From Byssothecium circinans (lineage: Eukaryota > Ascomycota > Dothideomycetes > Pleosporales > Massarinaceae): a stretch of DNA of 64,000 nucleotides. The stretch's first letter is position 1. Every line of letters starts with the position of its first letter. The notes beneath the pieces are model-generated. The model saw nothing but the letters and a program-made list of their open reading frames with translations. It was not told the DNA's origin and searched no databases. Shown piece by piece: positions 1 through 11,594 of this stretch. The stretch spans positions 369,926-433,925 of the forward strand of contig ML976979.1 of NCBI GenBank assembly GCA_010015675.1, read 5' to 3'. A program made the position numbers and the translations under genes.

Positions 1-660
1 GAGGACTGGGTCAAGCCCGACTGTTGCGGAGACGCTGTGCTCGGCTATGCCATCCAGAATGCCACGGGCGTGAAACTAGAGGGCCTATATCCGACTTTTT
101 CGACCGACGAGCTCAAGGAAATTACTGTAGATCGTGATCGATGGTGCATTCCGCTGCTCTCTATCCACAAAATGTCTTCCGATCAGATGGAATCATTATG
201 GAAGTGGGAGCGAACACGACCCTACAATCTGGTACTTTCATCTATCCTTCCCCACATCTAATATGCTAACCATTCAATCCAGAAACCCTTTGTATACTCC
301 TCCATCCTCGCCTACACACACTCGCACCTCCGTGAAGGCCCCTCCCGCGAATGGTGGGACAACCGCTCCGAAGCCCCCGTCCCCAACGACCGCCCCGCAC
401 ACCGCAATGCCGCCTCCTGCGGCTCCGAATGCGCCGCCAACCCCAAATGCCTTCAATGGTCGTACTCGCAAACCGTCTGCCGCTACGCAAATTATATCAA
501 GCTCGGCAACCCCGTGGAAAAGGATAACGGCGGCCAGGGCGAGTTCACGAGCGGCTGGGACACGAAGAAGATGAGTGACATGGGATTCAGGACGGACGAT
601 GAAGGCGATATTAATGACACTTGCATGGAGGCCACGTGGTTAACACCGAAGATACGGTGA
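1..660 (+). CDS. GT31-like glycosyltransferase with PAN/Apple-like tail, 3' part (5' end outside window)
   Basis: Coding sequence is open from base 1 (frame starts EDWVKPDCCGDAV) to TGA at 658-660. A 51-bp intron lies at 232-282 (GT..AG, branch gctaac near 264) and joins ...TRPYNL to KPFVYSS... The visible part holds the end of a glycosyltransferase-like domain (SIHKM, LWKWERTRP), then a cysteine-containing segment (CGSECAANPKCLQWSYSQ, then VCRYANYIKLG) that looks like the PAN/Apple module attached to many fungal GT31-family proteins, ending GWDTKKMSDMG...CMEATWLTPKIR. Family knowledge: such proteins are Golgi type II membrane enzymes that transfer sugars in glycan synthesis. The signal anchor and catalytic DxD region would be upstream of the window, so catalysis cannot be judged. 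The family call rests on resemblance of these motifs; the splice and stop are clear. Confidence 0.75.
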
Positions 661-1659
661 TGTACAAGAGGTTACGACCTTTGCGTGAAAACAACGACAT
701 GGGAGGCGGGCGTTTCGCTGGGGTTCATTTTCGATCTCACTTTTGCAGCACAAGAGAGGAAGGAAGACCATCTTTTTCCGCGCATGATGGCGTTATTTGG
801 CATAGTCACTCCTCACAGTCACAGAGTCACATTTTTTTGGACTGCGTTTTTACCCCCTTCCTCCCCAATTCCTTATCCTAGGACCTCTTTTTTTTTGCCT
901 TTCTTGGATCAGGGATGGGAACTTGAATATTGTATGTTGGTTGCATATATCTTCCGACGTGTCTATAGCCTCTAGGAATCATTGTTTGGACATAGAAAGC
1001 ATGGGCATATATTACATACTGCGCGCGCATCATGTTGTCAGCGTAGCGTACGTACGTACAGTGAGTGGGCTTTGGGAATAATATCCTGGATTATACTATG
1101 TAACTTTAATATTTACGCTGTTCTATCTTGGTGGTTGGTAGGCTTCTCTAGTATAGGAACTTATTTCACCTTTTATCTTGGTGAACGATTATGAGGTAGC
1201 ATGCAATGTTCCGGGGAACGTGCGTTTGGAGCTTGCATATGATAATGGAAGACGAGAAGGGCGCGCGATGCATTCGGTAGTGTAGGGAAGACGGGAGAGT
1301 AGTTGGCGATACGATTACGCGTCATCAGTCGTATGGAGTAACTAACGACTTGGAAGCTGCAGTAGGAGTGCGCCACATGTAGCTATTTTACCTACCCCAC
1401 GGCTCTCTTTCTTTTTCTCTCATTTTAGTGGACCTTTTGATGTCGGGAACACGTTTTTTTAGGGTCGCAGAAATACTAGTACTTCATTCCACGGCACATC
1501 CAGACATTTTATACCATACCCTTCACTACCCAAATGCATTCGCAATCTCATTCCCTCTCTTCTATCAATTGCACTGGAAAAACCACATATATACAAAAAC
1601 AAACTTCTCTTGCCTCTCAACATCCGTGCTTCATTCTCTCTAACTGAACGTAGCCTAGT
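661..1659. other. Intergenic, between convergent GT31-like and GH131 genes
   Basis: About 1 kb of moderately AT-rich sequence holding the 3' flanks of the two converging genes. Short open frames here have no start context, splice signals or recognisable protein features. I see nothing else in it. Confidence 0.6.
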
Positions 1660-2638
1660 TTACAGAGAAACACATCCATTAGCGCTATCCTCAAGGAACA
1701 CACCGCCGTAGATCTGCCCCTCGTTCAAATTCGACTCCTGGTACCCGCCATTCACGACATCAGAAGTGCCCGTCGGCTTCTTCAAGATACCGAGCTGGAA
1801 CTGGCCGCCACCCGAGAGCGTCGCCGAAGCCGGGCCCGCAACTGATTTAAGCGCTGCGTCGCCAACAGAGTAGTATATCTGAACCTGACTGTGCACGAAT
1901 ACAAATCAACACGCCATCCTTATTCTCTCCGACCCCGATAAACAGAAAGAAAGAAAGAAAGGAAGGGAAGTCAAGAACTCACTTCTTCGTATAATCCAGC
2001 TTAACAGCAAAGTTCTGCCACTGCGCCTTATCTATAGCCACAGAATACAGCGCCTTCCCATCCCGATCCAAGATCTTGAAGTTATTCCTATCCGCGCCGT
2101 TCGACCCGATGATAGTCCCGGTTTGGAAATTAATCTGATTGGCCGAATAATCCGCCGTCTCGTGCCACACATTCAGGTACTCGTGCGTGAGATTCAGCGG
2201 CCGGGCGCTGTCCTGCTTGACGCTGAAATGCAGCGTCTTGACGCCCCGCTGGCCCTCGCCATCCGCCGCGTCTTTCAGGAACTGCAGCCCCGCTCGGCGG
2301 AACCCCTTTTGCGTTTGGAAGATGGAGGCGTCGGAGATGGTGACTTCGACGGGGACGTTGTCGGCGCCGTCGAAGCGCGAGGCCGGGCCCGGGGGGAATT
2401 TGAGGATCGTGGACCATTTGATGTCGTTGCCTTTGACGTAGTCTGGGTTGTAGATTGTGTTTGTGGCGTAGGTGTCGAATTTGGTGGGGTCGGTGGCGAA
2501 GGAGGTGGGGATGCGGCCGTCGAAGACGATGGGGCAGGATATGTTTGCTGCGAGGTTGTGGGGGGGTTGGCTGGGGAGTGTTGGGGCGGCGAGGGCGGTG
2601 GAGGCGCTCAGTAGAGCGGTGAGGAGGGGGGCGTGCAT
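1660..2638 (-). CDS. Glycoside hydrolase family 131 beta-glucanase, secreted
   Basis: Two exons: 2638-1983 and 1888-1660, with a 94-bp intron (donor GTGAGT, acceptor GCACAG) joining ...KLDYTKN to QVQIYYSVGD. The product is 294 aa. The N-terminus (MHAPLLTALLSASTALAAP) is a typical signal peptide, so the enzyme should be exported. The mature protein begins with the GH131 signature CPIVFDGRIP and continues with YVKGNDIKWSTIL and SRFDG, as in fungal GH131 N-terminal domains. Family knowledge: GH131 enzymes act on beta-1,3/1,6- and beta-1,4-glucans of fungal or plant walls. It is a single-domain form: no cellulose-binding module is visible, and the protein ends ...LEDSANGCVSL. It converges with the GT31-like gene. 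Family call fairly secure; substrate not deducible. Confidence 0.85.
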
Positions 2639-3969
2639 TGTGGTGGAGGAGACTTTCTTCGAACTTGGACTTGGGTGTTGGAGTCTGTGGACGGTGGATT
2701 GGATTGGGAAAGTTGCAATTGGTACTGTCTGTCACCTTTCAAGCCCTTCTTATACTGCTACCCCGTATTTCCTCTCTCCCAGAAGAAAAGACGTGTCGTC
2801 TCAGCGCAGTTACGTGCTCGTGATCTCCCACCCTCATATTGCGGACACATACCCGCGTCCACATAATTGCTGGGATATATCATATTCATCATTCATCCCT
2901 CTCCGCGCTACCCAATCAAGACACGGAAGAATGGCGAAAGAAGCGTCTAGAGAAAAAGACGGGATGAGGCCGAGAAATAATTGAATGGGTTGAAATAGCA
3001 TTCCAATACAACCTGGTGGCGCCGCCGCCGGTAATATATCTACCTCGGGGGGTAATCTGGCTCGGGGGCTCGTCGATCCTGGGGCAAGATGCAGCGCAGG
3101 TACCGGAATTGGATGGAAGGTAAGATCGGTCCGGTGAGCCGTGCGTTTCGGGTTGATGAGGCAGAGGATTGGTGCGTGGGAGTTGTTGCACGAATGGAAG
3201 ATGGGATGCGATGAAATGGGAAGGAATTACTGTTTTAAGGATCAAGATGGTGAATGTGTGGTTCCCCAGGTGTTCTGATGTTTGAGTGAATACGCTAGTC
3301 TGATCTGGGACTAGCGCAAGCAACAATACACATTTACCGGTTATTCGGTCCATACCACTCAGCGCAGCTTCTTTCCTCTGACTTGGGTACTTTTTAAAGT
3401 TCTCTCTGCTGTAGCTCTCATGAAAGCGAGGGCTCTACTTGAGAGTCTGTATCGGAGCGAGTAACCAAACTCAGCTGATTCGCTCCAAGTAGCGCTTGAG
3501 TACCTATCATTTTGAATTTTCATCGTATTCGAAGAAGTTCTTCTTCCTGATGGCATTCTTCTTGCTCACTGTTGTATTACATTCCTCCTCGTCTATTCTC
3601 TTGCGGTATTTTGTTCCTGCGTTGACTGTGCCCGTAGAGACACGTTGTGCGGTGGACAGATCTGTATTGGTGCGAGATTGAAGGGGATCGAACGAAATTG
3701 TACATGGGCGGGAAGGGAGTGAGTTGGGTGGTGCTATTCCGCCCAGTTGGAGGGGGTTGAGATCCAGAAGACGTTGAATTGTCTGCGCGGAATCCTTTGT
3801 TGATTTATTTGTTAGAGAAGAATTTCCATGTATCGGAAAGTTCACACTTCGACCACCTCATCTGCCATCTTGTTGACTTAATGTTGCCCTGTTGCTTGTC
3901 CAAACTCCTCCCCCAGCCGCCATATGTCTTGTTCGATGGTCTTTTCTCTTTTCGCCAAGTTAATTACAG
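2639..3969. other. Intergenic, GH131 upstream region and kinase 3' flank
   Basis: About 1.3 kb. The part next to 2638 is the promoter side of the GH131 gene. Open frames such as 2916-3353 (-) and 3507-3845 (-) have low-complexity composition and no recognisable domain or splice structure, so I do not call them. Confidence 0.55.
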
Positions 3970-5376
3970 TCACTGCAGGTAAAGCATGCACCGGCAAAGT
4001 GGCTGTCTATCGCTTGGCCAACCATTCGCAAGTCTGTCAAAGACGTCCTGCGCACAAGGCCTCGCCTTGCGATCCTGCAAAAGCATAAACCGCAGTAAAT
4101 TTCGATACATGTTCTGTCCCGCCGTACCCAAGAACCACACAGGGAAGAATTTCGTCACCCGATGATACTCCCTCGGAGTCTCGGCAATGGCGAAGAGATT
4201 ACTGCGCAAGCCGCCATGTCCCTCGAGCTCCTTACCGATATAGATAGTCAGCATCTCGACAAAGACGAGGCCGAGGGAGAAGATGTCGCTTTGAGAGCCA
4301 TGACGCAGCTGCTCATACCCGTTGCCGTAATCGGGGAGGGCTTCAGGGGCAGCGTACATGCGAGAAGCTTGAGCGGAGCTTTCCGTGGAGGTGGTCTGGT
4401 CTGTGGCGATGATGCGCGAGGAGCTGAAGTCTGTGAAGAGGATGTGAGATCCGCGGCAGATGATGTTTGAGGGCTTGATGTCTTCGTGATGTATGCGTTT
4501 AGCATGCATGTACGTGAGGGCCGACGACAAACATAGAAACCACTGCCCGATCCACTCACGGCAGTCCTGCTTCGTCGCCTCATTTTTCAAGAGGGAAAAC
4601 TCGTGGAAGAGTTCGCTGAGGTTCATGTCGCCGACTGGATACATGAGTGTGTGGAAGATGAGCTGCCGCGAGTTGTTTTCCTGGTAACAGCCGAGCAATT
4701 GCACAATGTGCGGGTGTCGCAGTCTTCTCATGATGTCGACTTCTCTTAGTATTGATTCGAGCTTTTGGGCGGCGAGTCCGCCGTATTTGACCACGTAGAT
4801 GCTTTTGCGCGCCATGGTGTCGCATCCTTCTTTGCACTTGACTTCATTCACCTGGCCCGTCGCTCCTCTTCCCAACTCCTCTCGAGGCGTGCATTTCGGG
4901 ATATGCTGTGGTGTTTCTCCCTCGAGGAACTTTTCACCGTTTTTTTGCCATCCGAGAGTCTCTGCCTGGATTTGAGGGAAATCGAGGTACTGCGTTAGAT
5001 GGCTCCAAAGCCCGCCTAGACGAACCGGTATTTGAAGGGCCTTGAAATGGATCCCTGAATATGGAGGTGCAGATATAGTTTTTCCGTCGGGCCAGAAATA
5101 GAATACTTCGTGATCCTCGGAGATATCACAATGATCCGCTGGTAAACATCCAATGAGGGCCATATTGTCGGTGGTGAACAAAGGGTCATGGGAGGGCTCC
5201 GTTGGAAGGGAGACATTTCGATAAACTTTTCCATTGCTATCGTTCCAGGTATTTCCCAGTGTTTGTGGATGGTTCTTCGGGCTTTGCAAAGGGTTCTCCG
5301 CTCTCTGGAGAGGGTTCCTAAGAGTCTCCGAGTTCTCGAAGGAGTATTGGGGTCGTGTTTGAAAAGGAGCGTACAT
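3970..5376 (-). CDS. Fungal Ser/Thr protein kinase with HED/DFS catalytic motifs
   Basis: Single-exon model of 468 aa starting at ATG 5376. The N-terminal ~165 residues have no recognised domain and contain a small NPLQ repeat. The kinase domain follows: glycine loop ELGRGATGQV (about residue 170), lysine in VVKYGG (about 195), catalytic loop HHEDIKPSNII (about 295), metal-binding motif TDFSSSR (about 315), activation/APE segment RMYAAPEAL, then SQSDIFSLGLVFVEML (subdomain IX). The catalytic Asp, Lys and Asn and the Asp of DFG are all present, but HRD is HED and DFG is DFS. It therefore looks potentially active but unusual. Related fungal kinases are expanded, lineage-specific families with unknown substrates. 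A further 5' exon cannot be excluded because the N-terminus has no recognised domain to anchor it. Confidence 0.8.
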   Translation of the reverse strand: MYAPFQTRPQYSFENSETLRNPLQRAENPLQSPKNHPQTLGNTWNDSNGKVYRNVSLPTEPSHDPLFTTDNMALIGCLPADHCDISEDHEVFYFWPDGKTISAPPYSGIHFKALQIPVRLGGLWSHLTQYLDFPQIQAETLGWQKNGEKFLEGETPQHIPKCTPREELGRGATGQVNEVKCKEGCDTMARKSIYVVKYGGLAAQKLESILREVDIMRRLRHPHIVQLLGCYQENNSRQLIFHTLMYPVGDMNLSELFHEFSLLKNEATKQDCREWIGQWFLCLSSALTYMHAKRIHHEDIKPSNIICRGSHILFTDFSSSRIIATDQTTSTESSAQASRMYAAPEALPDYGNGYEQLRHGSQSDIFSLGLVFVEMLTIYIGKELEGHGGLRSNLFAIAETPREYHRVTKFFPVWFLGTAGQNMYRNLLRFMLLQDRKARPCAQDVFDRLANGWPSDRQPLCRCMLYLQ

Positions 5377-6045
5377 TGTTTTCCCCGTTTGCTCGGGCTT
5401 CGGACGGTCAGTCGTAGTGGGCTAGCTGTTGCCTCCAATGTATACTATCGCACAACTGAGGAGGGCGGGGGACAATCTCGCGGAGGTAACCAGGCTGACA
5501 AGAAATCTTGGCATTTGCTGCAGTCTGTGTCACCGGAGTTTTCCTTGTCAACCACGACCATTTTATGTCAGCAGCTTTCAATTTGAGGGCGGAAATTGCA
5601 AAGCTGAGAGCATAATACGATTACCTGACCATGTCTATTCAAGGATATACGGTTCATGGGGTAGTTGATGCAATATTTGCGTTGATCATCCATGTATCGC
5701 CACTTTAAGCTAGAAGGTGATACCGTTCGTATATAAAATACATCACAGCATCGCACAGCATATTTTTTTGTGAAATTATAGGCAGTACTACACAAGAAGC
5801 TGCTGCCAACTATCCATCCCTCGGGCCATGAAGCATCAACGCTCTGAGGACTGGCTCCCCTCAGCCTTTTGCATTCAGTAATCATCACAAAGGTAGTGAA
5901 GTAGTGAATTCGAGTATAACTGTTGGTTGTTAGTTACTCAATCTTTATTGGATATCTCTTGCGTCCCCTTTCCTATCTATTCTTAAAATGTAAAAGACGC
6001 TTAATAACCCCCTTCCAACACCCCCTCCCCAACCCCCATCCTTAT
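5377..6045. other. Intergenic, kinase upstream region and HAD gene 3' flank
   Basis: About 670 bp without a supportable gene. The ORF at 5568-5888 (-) has no recognisable feature. The end near 6000 is strongly C/A-rich on the plus strand and continues into the 3' end of the neighbouring HAD gene. Confidence 0.5.
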
Positions 6046-7045
6046 TCACAACCTACTCTTCCCACCACCACCCAATTCCACCCCACACAACCCCTCCAAC
6101 TCCCCAACCGCCTCCCTCGTCCTCCCCAACACCACCCTAACAGTCCTCAACCCCACCTCCCTCGCCCCCTTCAAATTCCCCCCAATATCATCCAAAAACA
6201 CCACATCCCCCGGCTCCACGCTCCCCATCCCCCTCTCCTCCGCCACTTTCCCCAACTCCCTCACCGCCAGCTCATAGATCCTAGGATCAGGTTTCCTGAG
6301 CCCGACATGCGCGCTCGACACAAACACATCGAAGCAGTCTCTTATATCCGTGGGCTCGTTGGCGGCGGCATGCGGGTCCCCAGGCGCGGCATCATGTCGG
6401 AGCGCTTTATCAAAAACGACGCCGTCGTCATCGAGGATCCCGGCGGGGAAATTGACCGTGTTGGACAGAGCGCCGAGGACGAATTTCCCGCTCTGCTTTA
6501 ATTTCTTCAGTGCGGGATACATGTACGGATCCGGTGTGCGCGAGATCTTCATCATCTGCCAGAACAGGCGTTTAGCATCGATGTCTGGAACGTCTGGGGG
6601 TTTCGCTACGCCTGCGTTGGGGACAGCACTCCTTCCAGCGTTCTTTTTGAGGGACTGCGAGGTCCAGAATTCGTGCCAGATGGCGGGGCGTGAGAGCTGC
6701 GATTTGAAAGAGGTGAACCAGACGTCGTTGAGGGGGACTTCGCCGCGCTCGAGGAGTTGCCAGGCGCCGGTGTCCGGGGGCCCTTTTTGGATGGCGTAGT
6801 TGATGTAGCCGACGGGGATGGAGTTGGCGAGTTCGTAGTCGAGGATCGCTTGGAAGGGGGAGAGTACCTGGGAGGGACGTTAGGATTTCGGGGAGTGCGA
6901 GGGTGCTTTTTCTCATTCTGGAATTTGGGATTTGGGGTTGATGGAAGTTTAAAAGATTTGACCCTAGTGGGATGGGATAATGTCATAGAAAATCAACACT
7001 TACACAAACCCCCCCAACATCGAAAAGAATCGCCTTCGGTACCAT
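6046..7045 (-). CDS. HAD-superfamily hydrolase (phosphatase, ACAD10/EPHX2 N-domain type)
   Basis: Exon 1 is 7045-7004 (MVPKAILFDVGGVC). A 136-bp intron (donor GTAAGT, 7003-6868) follows, then exon 2 from 6867 to 6046. The product is 287 aa, phase 0 across the junction (...GGVC|VLSPFQAIL). HAD motifs are in order: motif I FDVGGV with nucleophile-position Asp9, motif II LSNT (about 149), motif III Lys in LRKPDPRIYE (about 206) and motif IV FLDDIGGN (about 240). The residue two after Asp9 is Gly, as in the EPHX2/ACAD10-like phosphatase subfamily rather than DxD enzymes. A helical cap (DYELANSIPVGYINYAI...) lies between motifs I and II. Expected role: soluble phosphatase or dehalogenase-like hydrolase acting on a small substrate that cannot be named from sequence. 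Confidence 0.85.
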
Positions 7046-8411
7046 CGTCCCTACCCTCCCGTCTTCCCACGTTTCTACCCCACTCTTAAGCCCCCTCCAG
7101 TCCTTCCTCTTTCCCCTCCTCCCTTACTCCTGCAACTCGTCCTACAGCGTGTAAACGGAGCCCGGCACCCTTCGACGTACAGCCCCAGAGAACAGAGTGA
7201 AGCTGTGATGGATCGAACACTACAAAGACTGCATGTGCGCTCTCCAAAGTCCCCCGTGAATACGGTATGCAGTTGATATTGTAGTTGCAGATTGATCGAG
7301 CGCTTCGATTCAGAGATGTGACGAGACGAGACGAAGGTACAATGAAGTGATGTGGAGGGAGGAATATGAAGTAAAGTAATAAGGTGAAAGGAAGGAAGTG
7401 TGGGGCATCCATCTTCCTTTCCCGACCGAACGCGACCGAACGATTCTGGACCTCGGCTCAGACTCGAAAGCTAACTCAACTCCAACCTTCGGCCTACAAA
7501 GCTTATCGATAACCAAATACAACTAAGACCCAACATCTCCTCCGCTCACTACTACCATAGCCATAGCCATCGATCCATCTATCCATGCAACAGCACCCCC
7601 TCTAATTCCCACTCCAATTCCCAGTCCCTCCCAGCCTCCCCAAAACCACCCCAGCCAACGAAAAAGAAAGAGAAAGGGAAACGCCCGTCAATCCCACCAC
7701 GAAAACAACACAACAACATCAAAAAAAACCAATATCTTCCTTCAGTCATAAAAAAGTTGTCTTTTTAATAAACTACCCCTCCCTCCCTTTTTATCTACCT
7801 CTCCTCTCCTCTCCTCACCTCAACTCCCTTTCACCATCCCCCCTCCGTCCCCATGCCATCCCATACCTCCATCCATCCATCCCAACAACCCCCATCCACC
7901 AAAAAAAAAAGGAGCAAACGCAAGTAAACCAGTAAATCAAATATATACAAAGAGTACAGCATACAACACAGCTAAGAAAAAAATCCACGAACTACCTTCC
8001 CCCCCGCCCCTCCAACCCTACCCATCATCCCGCCATACTACCCTACTCCCATATTTGCCGCCACACATAGCACATAAAAGGACCAAAGGAGAAAAAAAAA
8101 AGAACACTTTAAACACGACTCCCACAAGGACACAATAGAAGAGAGAGATGAAATGATAGATAAATAAGTAAAAAGAAGGCTGTCGAAGCCAGGATAGCAT
8201 TTGAGAGGGAGATGGAAGGGAGAGTTTTTTCCACACCCTCCTAGTGCCCCACTCAGAAAAACAACCAAAAAAACGCCTTATAAAGGGGATATCTTGCCTC
8301 CAACAACAAAGAAAAACAACAAAAGTTTTGGAAGAAAAAAAAAAAATGATTCCCGAAAGCGGGCAAAACATCAACAAAAGAAATCAAAGACCATGACCAT
8401 GGCCATGGCCA
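7046..8411. other. Intergenic with pyrimidine-rich and simple-sequence tracts
   Basis: About 1.37 kb between the HAD start and the SREBP stop. The plus strand is strongly C/T- and A/C-rich around 7540-7880, including repeated CTCTC units near 7800 and CCAT units near 7870, and has A-runs near 8090 and 8335. A hexamer array of ACCATG/GCCATG lies at about 8390-8413. No gene is supported. Confidence 0.55.
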
Positions 8412-11400
8412 TCAAACATCCGCCTCGTCCCCCTTGACACTCGCACTGAAATACCCCGCATCCCCCTCCTCCCTCTCCATGTCCTTTTCTGCAAGCCCGA
8501 CAAGCACTTTACTAGCCTCCAAACACCTCTCCACAACACGTCCCCTGACCCTCCTGCCCAATCCCCGTCCCGTCTCATGACCAACCCACATCCTAAGCGA
8601 ACACGCCAACCTCTCCAGCCCATACCCAGCTTCATTCTGCAGGCCCAGTTCCTTGCCCGTGCCCTCCATGAAGCAGTTCAGAATCTTGTAGCCGGCGACG
8701 AAGGAAAGGAGTGTGGTTGTGGATTCGGCGAGATATGTGTTGTTGACGACGAAAACGGCGTGGCGGAGTGCGGACGTGTTGGTCGAGTGCAGGAGCATGT
8801 GGCATTTCGCCAGTGTGAGGGCTTTGCGGACATCGGTTGCGACGGGCGCACTGCTCACGAGATTGGTGAACCTTACACCTTTAGCAGGCGAGACGCTTGG
8901 CGGCGAGGGAAGGGCTTTCGAAGCCGCGGCGATGCGGGCGTTGCTGTCGTCGTCTAGGACGACGGCTTGCGCAACGAGAGAGCGGAGCTGGGCTTGTGAG
9001 GTAGGAGGCGCGGTTTGAGCGGCGAGCGTGAGGTCGTATTTGACGGACTCTTTTGCTTTGCCGTCTTTGCAGGCTAGGTAGCCGGCTAGTCCACTCTTGA
9101 GCCTGTAGCTAGAGTACCAGGCCGCGAGAGCGTCGAGGGGTGATGAGATGGCGAAATCTTCTACTACGCCGTCCATGGCAGGATCCACAGATGTTTGTCC
9201 TGCGATGGGTCGGTTCCAGGCTAAATTGTATGCTCGGTGAACGATGCTCGGTACGAGAACATCGTCGCACTCCTGTTCGAGCAGGGTGGCCAGATGTTCA
9301 GGCAAGGGCTCGACATCGCTGTCCGGTTTTGACGCAAGGTTTGTGGCAATTCTTTGTTCGCTGCGTGCCATGTTCCAGTATCGTCGAGACAGTTTAGCAC
9401 TGAGGCTGTCGAATACCCAAGACAGGCCGTGACCGGCATGTGCGAGCTCCCAGAGCAATACTCGGAGATGTAGTGCTTTCAGCATGAGTCGTCCAGGAGT
9501 ATCCGGTAGTGTGCCAGAAGCCATCAATGTCAAGACTAGCCTGCTCTTGCTGATCTCTGCATCACCACCAGTAAGTTGGGCGTCCAAAGCAATGCCCCAT
9601 GCCTTGACACGGGCGATCTCATGATCCTTCGGAGTACCCGTGAGGAAGGCGTATCCATCCCATCCGATGATCTTGCGTGTGCTGAGCTTCACCATCTTCA
9701 AGCCTAGAGCAGCGACTTCAAGCAAGAAGTTGTGCCGCGGGACCCACACAGTCTGGATAGCCGTAAGCCAGGCCTTGTGTCGCATCTCCACTGGCAGAGC
9801 AAGCGACGGATTCCGGGCCAAGTTGACTGTGTGTGCCGCCTTCTTCTTCTGTTTCGGCTTGGTGTCAAACAACGGTGCAATGATGTAGAAGATAGCGCCA
9901 AATATAAGAATCAACTTGGCGATCGGAAGCTGTGCACTCGAAGCTCCCAGAGAAACACGGGGTGCGAGTATGGCTGCAAAGTTGAATGGAAGGGCGAAGA
10001 GGCCACGATCTGATTGCTCTTCTTTGGACTGTTGACGCTCGACAAAACCTTCCAAAACCATCAATCCGGCAAGAGACCCAACCATGAGCTTGCCTACAAT
10101 AGTGTCACGACGGCCAGGGACCATTGGCGGTCCAGCATGGTTGGTCCGCGAACCACCCGAGTAAGGTGGATATGCGGATGCGTAGTGGGCTTGAGGTGGA
10201 AGCCCTTGGCGAAGGCCTGCAATATGGTCCGGTACGGGAATCATTCCTTGCGGGGGTCCAGCCATCGACATTGCGTGCGACGGTGTGAATGGATCTTCAG
10301 AGTACCTGTTCCCATCAGGTGTACTGACAGAGCCATGGAGAGACATTGGTCCTGATATCGACATCTTCTCGTAGCTGTCAATGCGTCCCTTGAGCGTGTT
10401 GACTTCGTCCTGCAGACGCTTGTTCCGCTTCTCGAGATGCCGAATATATTCTGTGGCTTTTGACAGTACGGTAGCTTTGTTGAGCTTGTGAGCTGGAGTC
10501 AAGCCTTCTAGGTCCTCTGGGTCGTCCTCCTCCTCATTGCCTTGGCCATTACCCCGTGACATAACCCGTAGACTGGGTACACTATCGCGAAGGGCGGCAA
10601 TCTTGTCGTTCAAATTTGTACGGTACCTCTTTTCTATCATATTGTGAGCCGTCTTCTTCGGCGGTTGACCCTTCTCTCTCTTTCCAGCGGGTGCTGGCTC
10701 GGCGTCATCGGTCGATGACTTCCGTTTCTTTGGGTTCTCCACTACCGGTTCGGGCGTTGATTGCGAGGACGAAGAACTCGTCCGGCCATTGCGGAGTGAG
10801 TTGGGACTGTTGCTGTGATGAAGACTCGGCGTATTTGATAGCGTAGGAGGGTGGGTACCATTGACGCGGGAGGGGTCGAATCGAGGCGGAGAAAACAATG
10901 CACTGTCTCCCCCCTGTTGCTGCCACATGGGTGTGGGGTAGAAGCCACTGTGTTGTTGACCATCACCCGAAGATGGCGAGCTCAAAGTGTTAGCATCAAA
11001 GTCGAATGCCGGCGGGAGATGGGGATTGTCTCCAAAAGTGTAGGGTGTATTATTCGATTGACTGCCCATGGCAGCAGAGGTAGTAGGTATTTCGCTCGAT
11101 TGGATGCTAAGGGATTCTTCGCGTAACTGAGAATTTGAACGACGGTTGATCTCGGGCTTGAGCGGGCACGCAGGGCCACTTATTTTAAGTTCAGGAGCCT
11201 GCGAAGTATTCGGATCCCACGCCATGAAGTCGTTCCAATTCGATCCCGCCATGTCATCCGAAGTCGCGGGTAGGGGGACGTCGTCGCCGGCAGAAGTGAG
11301 CCACGACGGACGCATGCCGCCATCGTAAGAGTAGTCGTTGGTCATAGTCGGATCCTCCATGTCTTTTTGGTCGGTCCCGACCGAGTTGTGAGGGTTCGGC

Positions 11401-11594
11401 TGGCCCGTGGCGGGGCTTCGGGGTGCAGGAGTGAAGCTGCCGAAAACGCAATACGGGCCGACCTGCACAGCAGCACAGAGTTAGCAAGGTACAGCTGGGT
11501 AACGTGCAGAGTTCCCCGCAAGCAAAACACGTACGGCGACCTGCTCGAGGTCCGGCCGGTCGTCTGAACCTCCGTTAGAGTTGAATGACGCCAT
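8412..11594 (-). CDS. srbA: Sterol regulatory element-binding protein (SREBP), bHLH transcription factor
   Basis: Exon 1 is 11594-11535 (MASFNSNGGSDDRPDLEQVA). A 72-bp intron (donor GTACGTG) follows, then exon 2 from 11462 to 8412; 1036 aa. A disordered S/P-rich activation region precedes a bHLH at about residues 290-385: KKTAHNMIEKRYRTNLNDK contains the Tyr diagnostic of SREBPs, the loop carries a long acidic insert (NEEEDDPEDLEG), and a leucine-zipper-like helix follows. Two hydrophobic segments (GKLMVGSLAGLMVLEGF and AKLILIFGAIFYIIAPLF) fit the hairpin that anchors the precursor in the ER. The long C-terminal domain matches the fungal SREBP-type (DUF2014) region. Known role: proteolytic release under low sterol/oxygen activates ergosterol and hypoxia genes. 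Length is close to other fungal members. Confidence 0.93.

Noticed and set aside
2123..2614. Plus-strand frames antisense to GH131
   Set aside because: They are shadows of the real minus-strand exon, which has a signal peptide, family motifs and proper splice sites.
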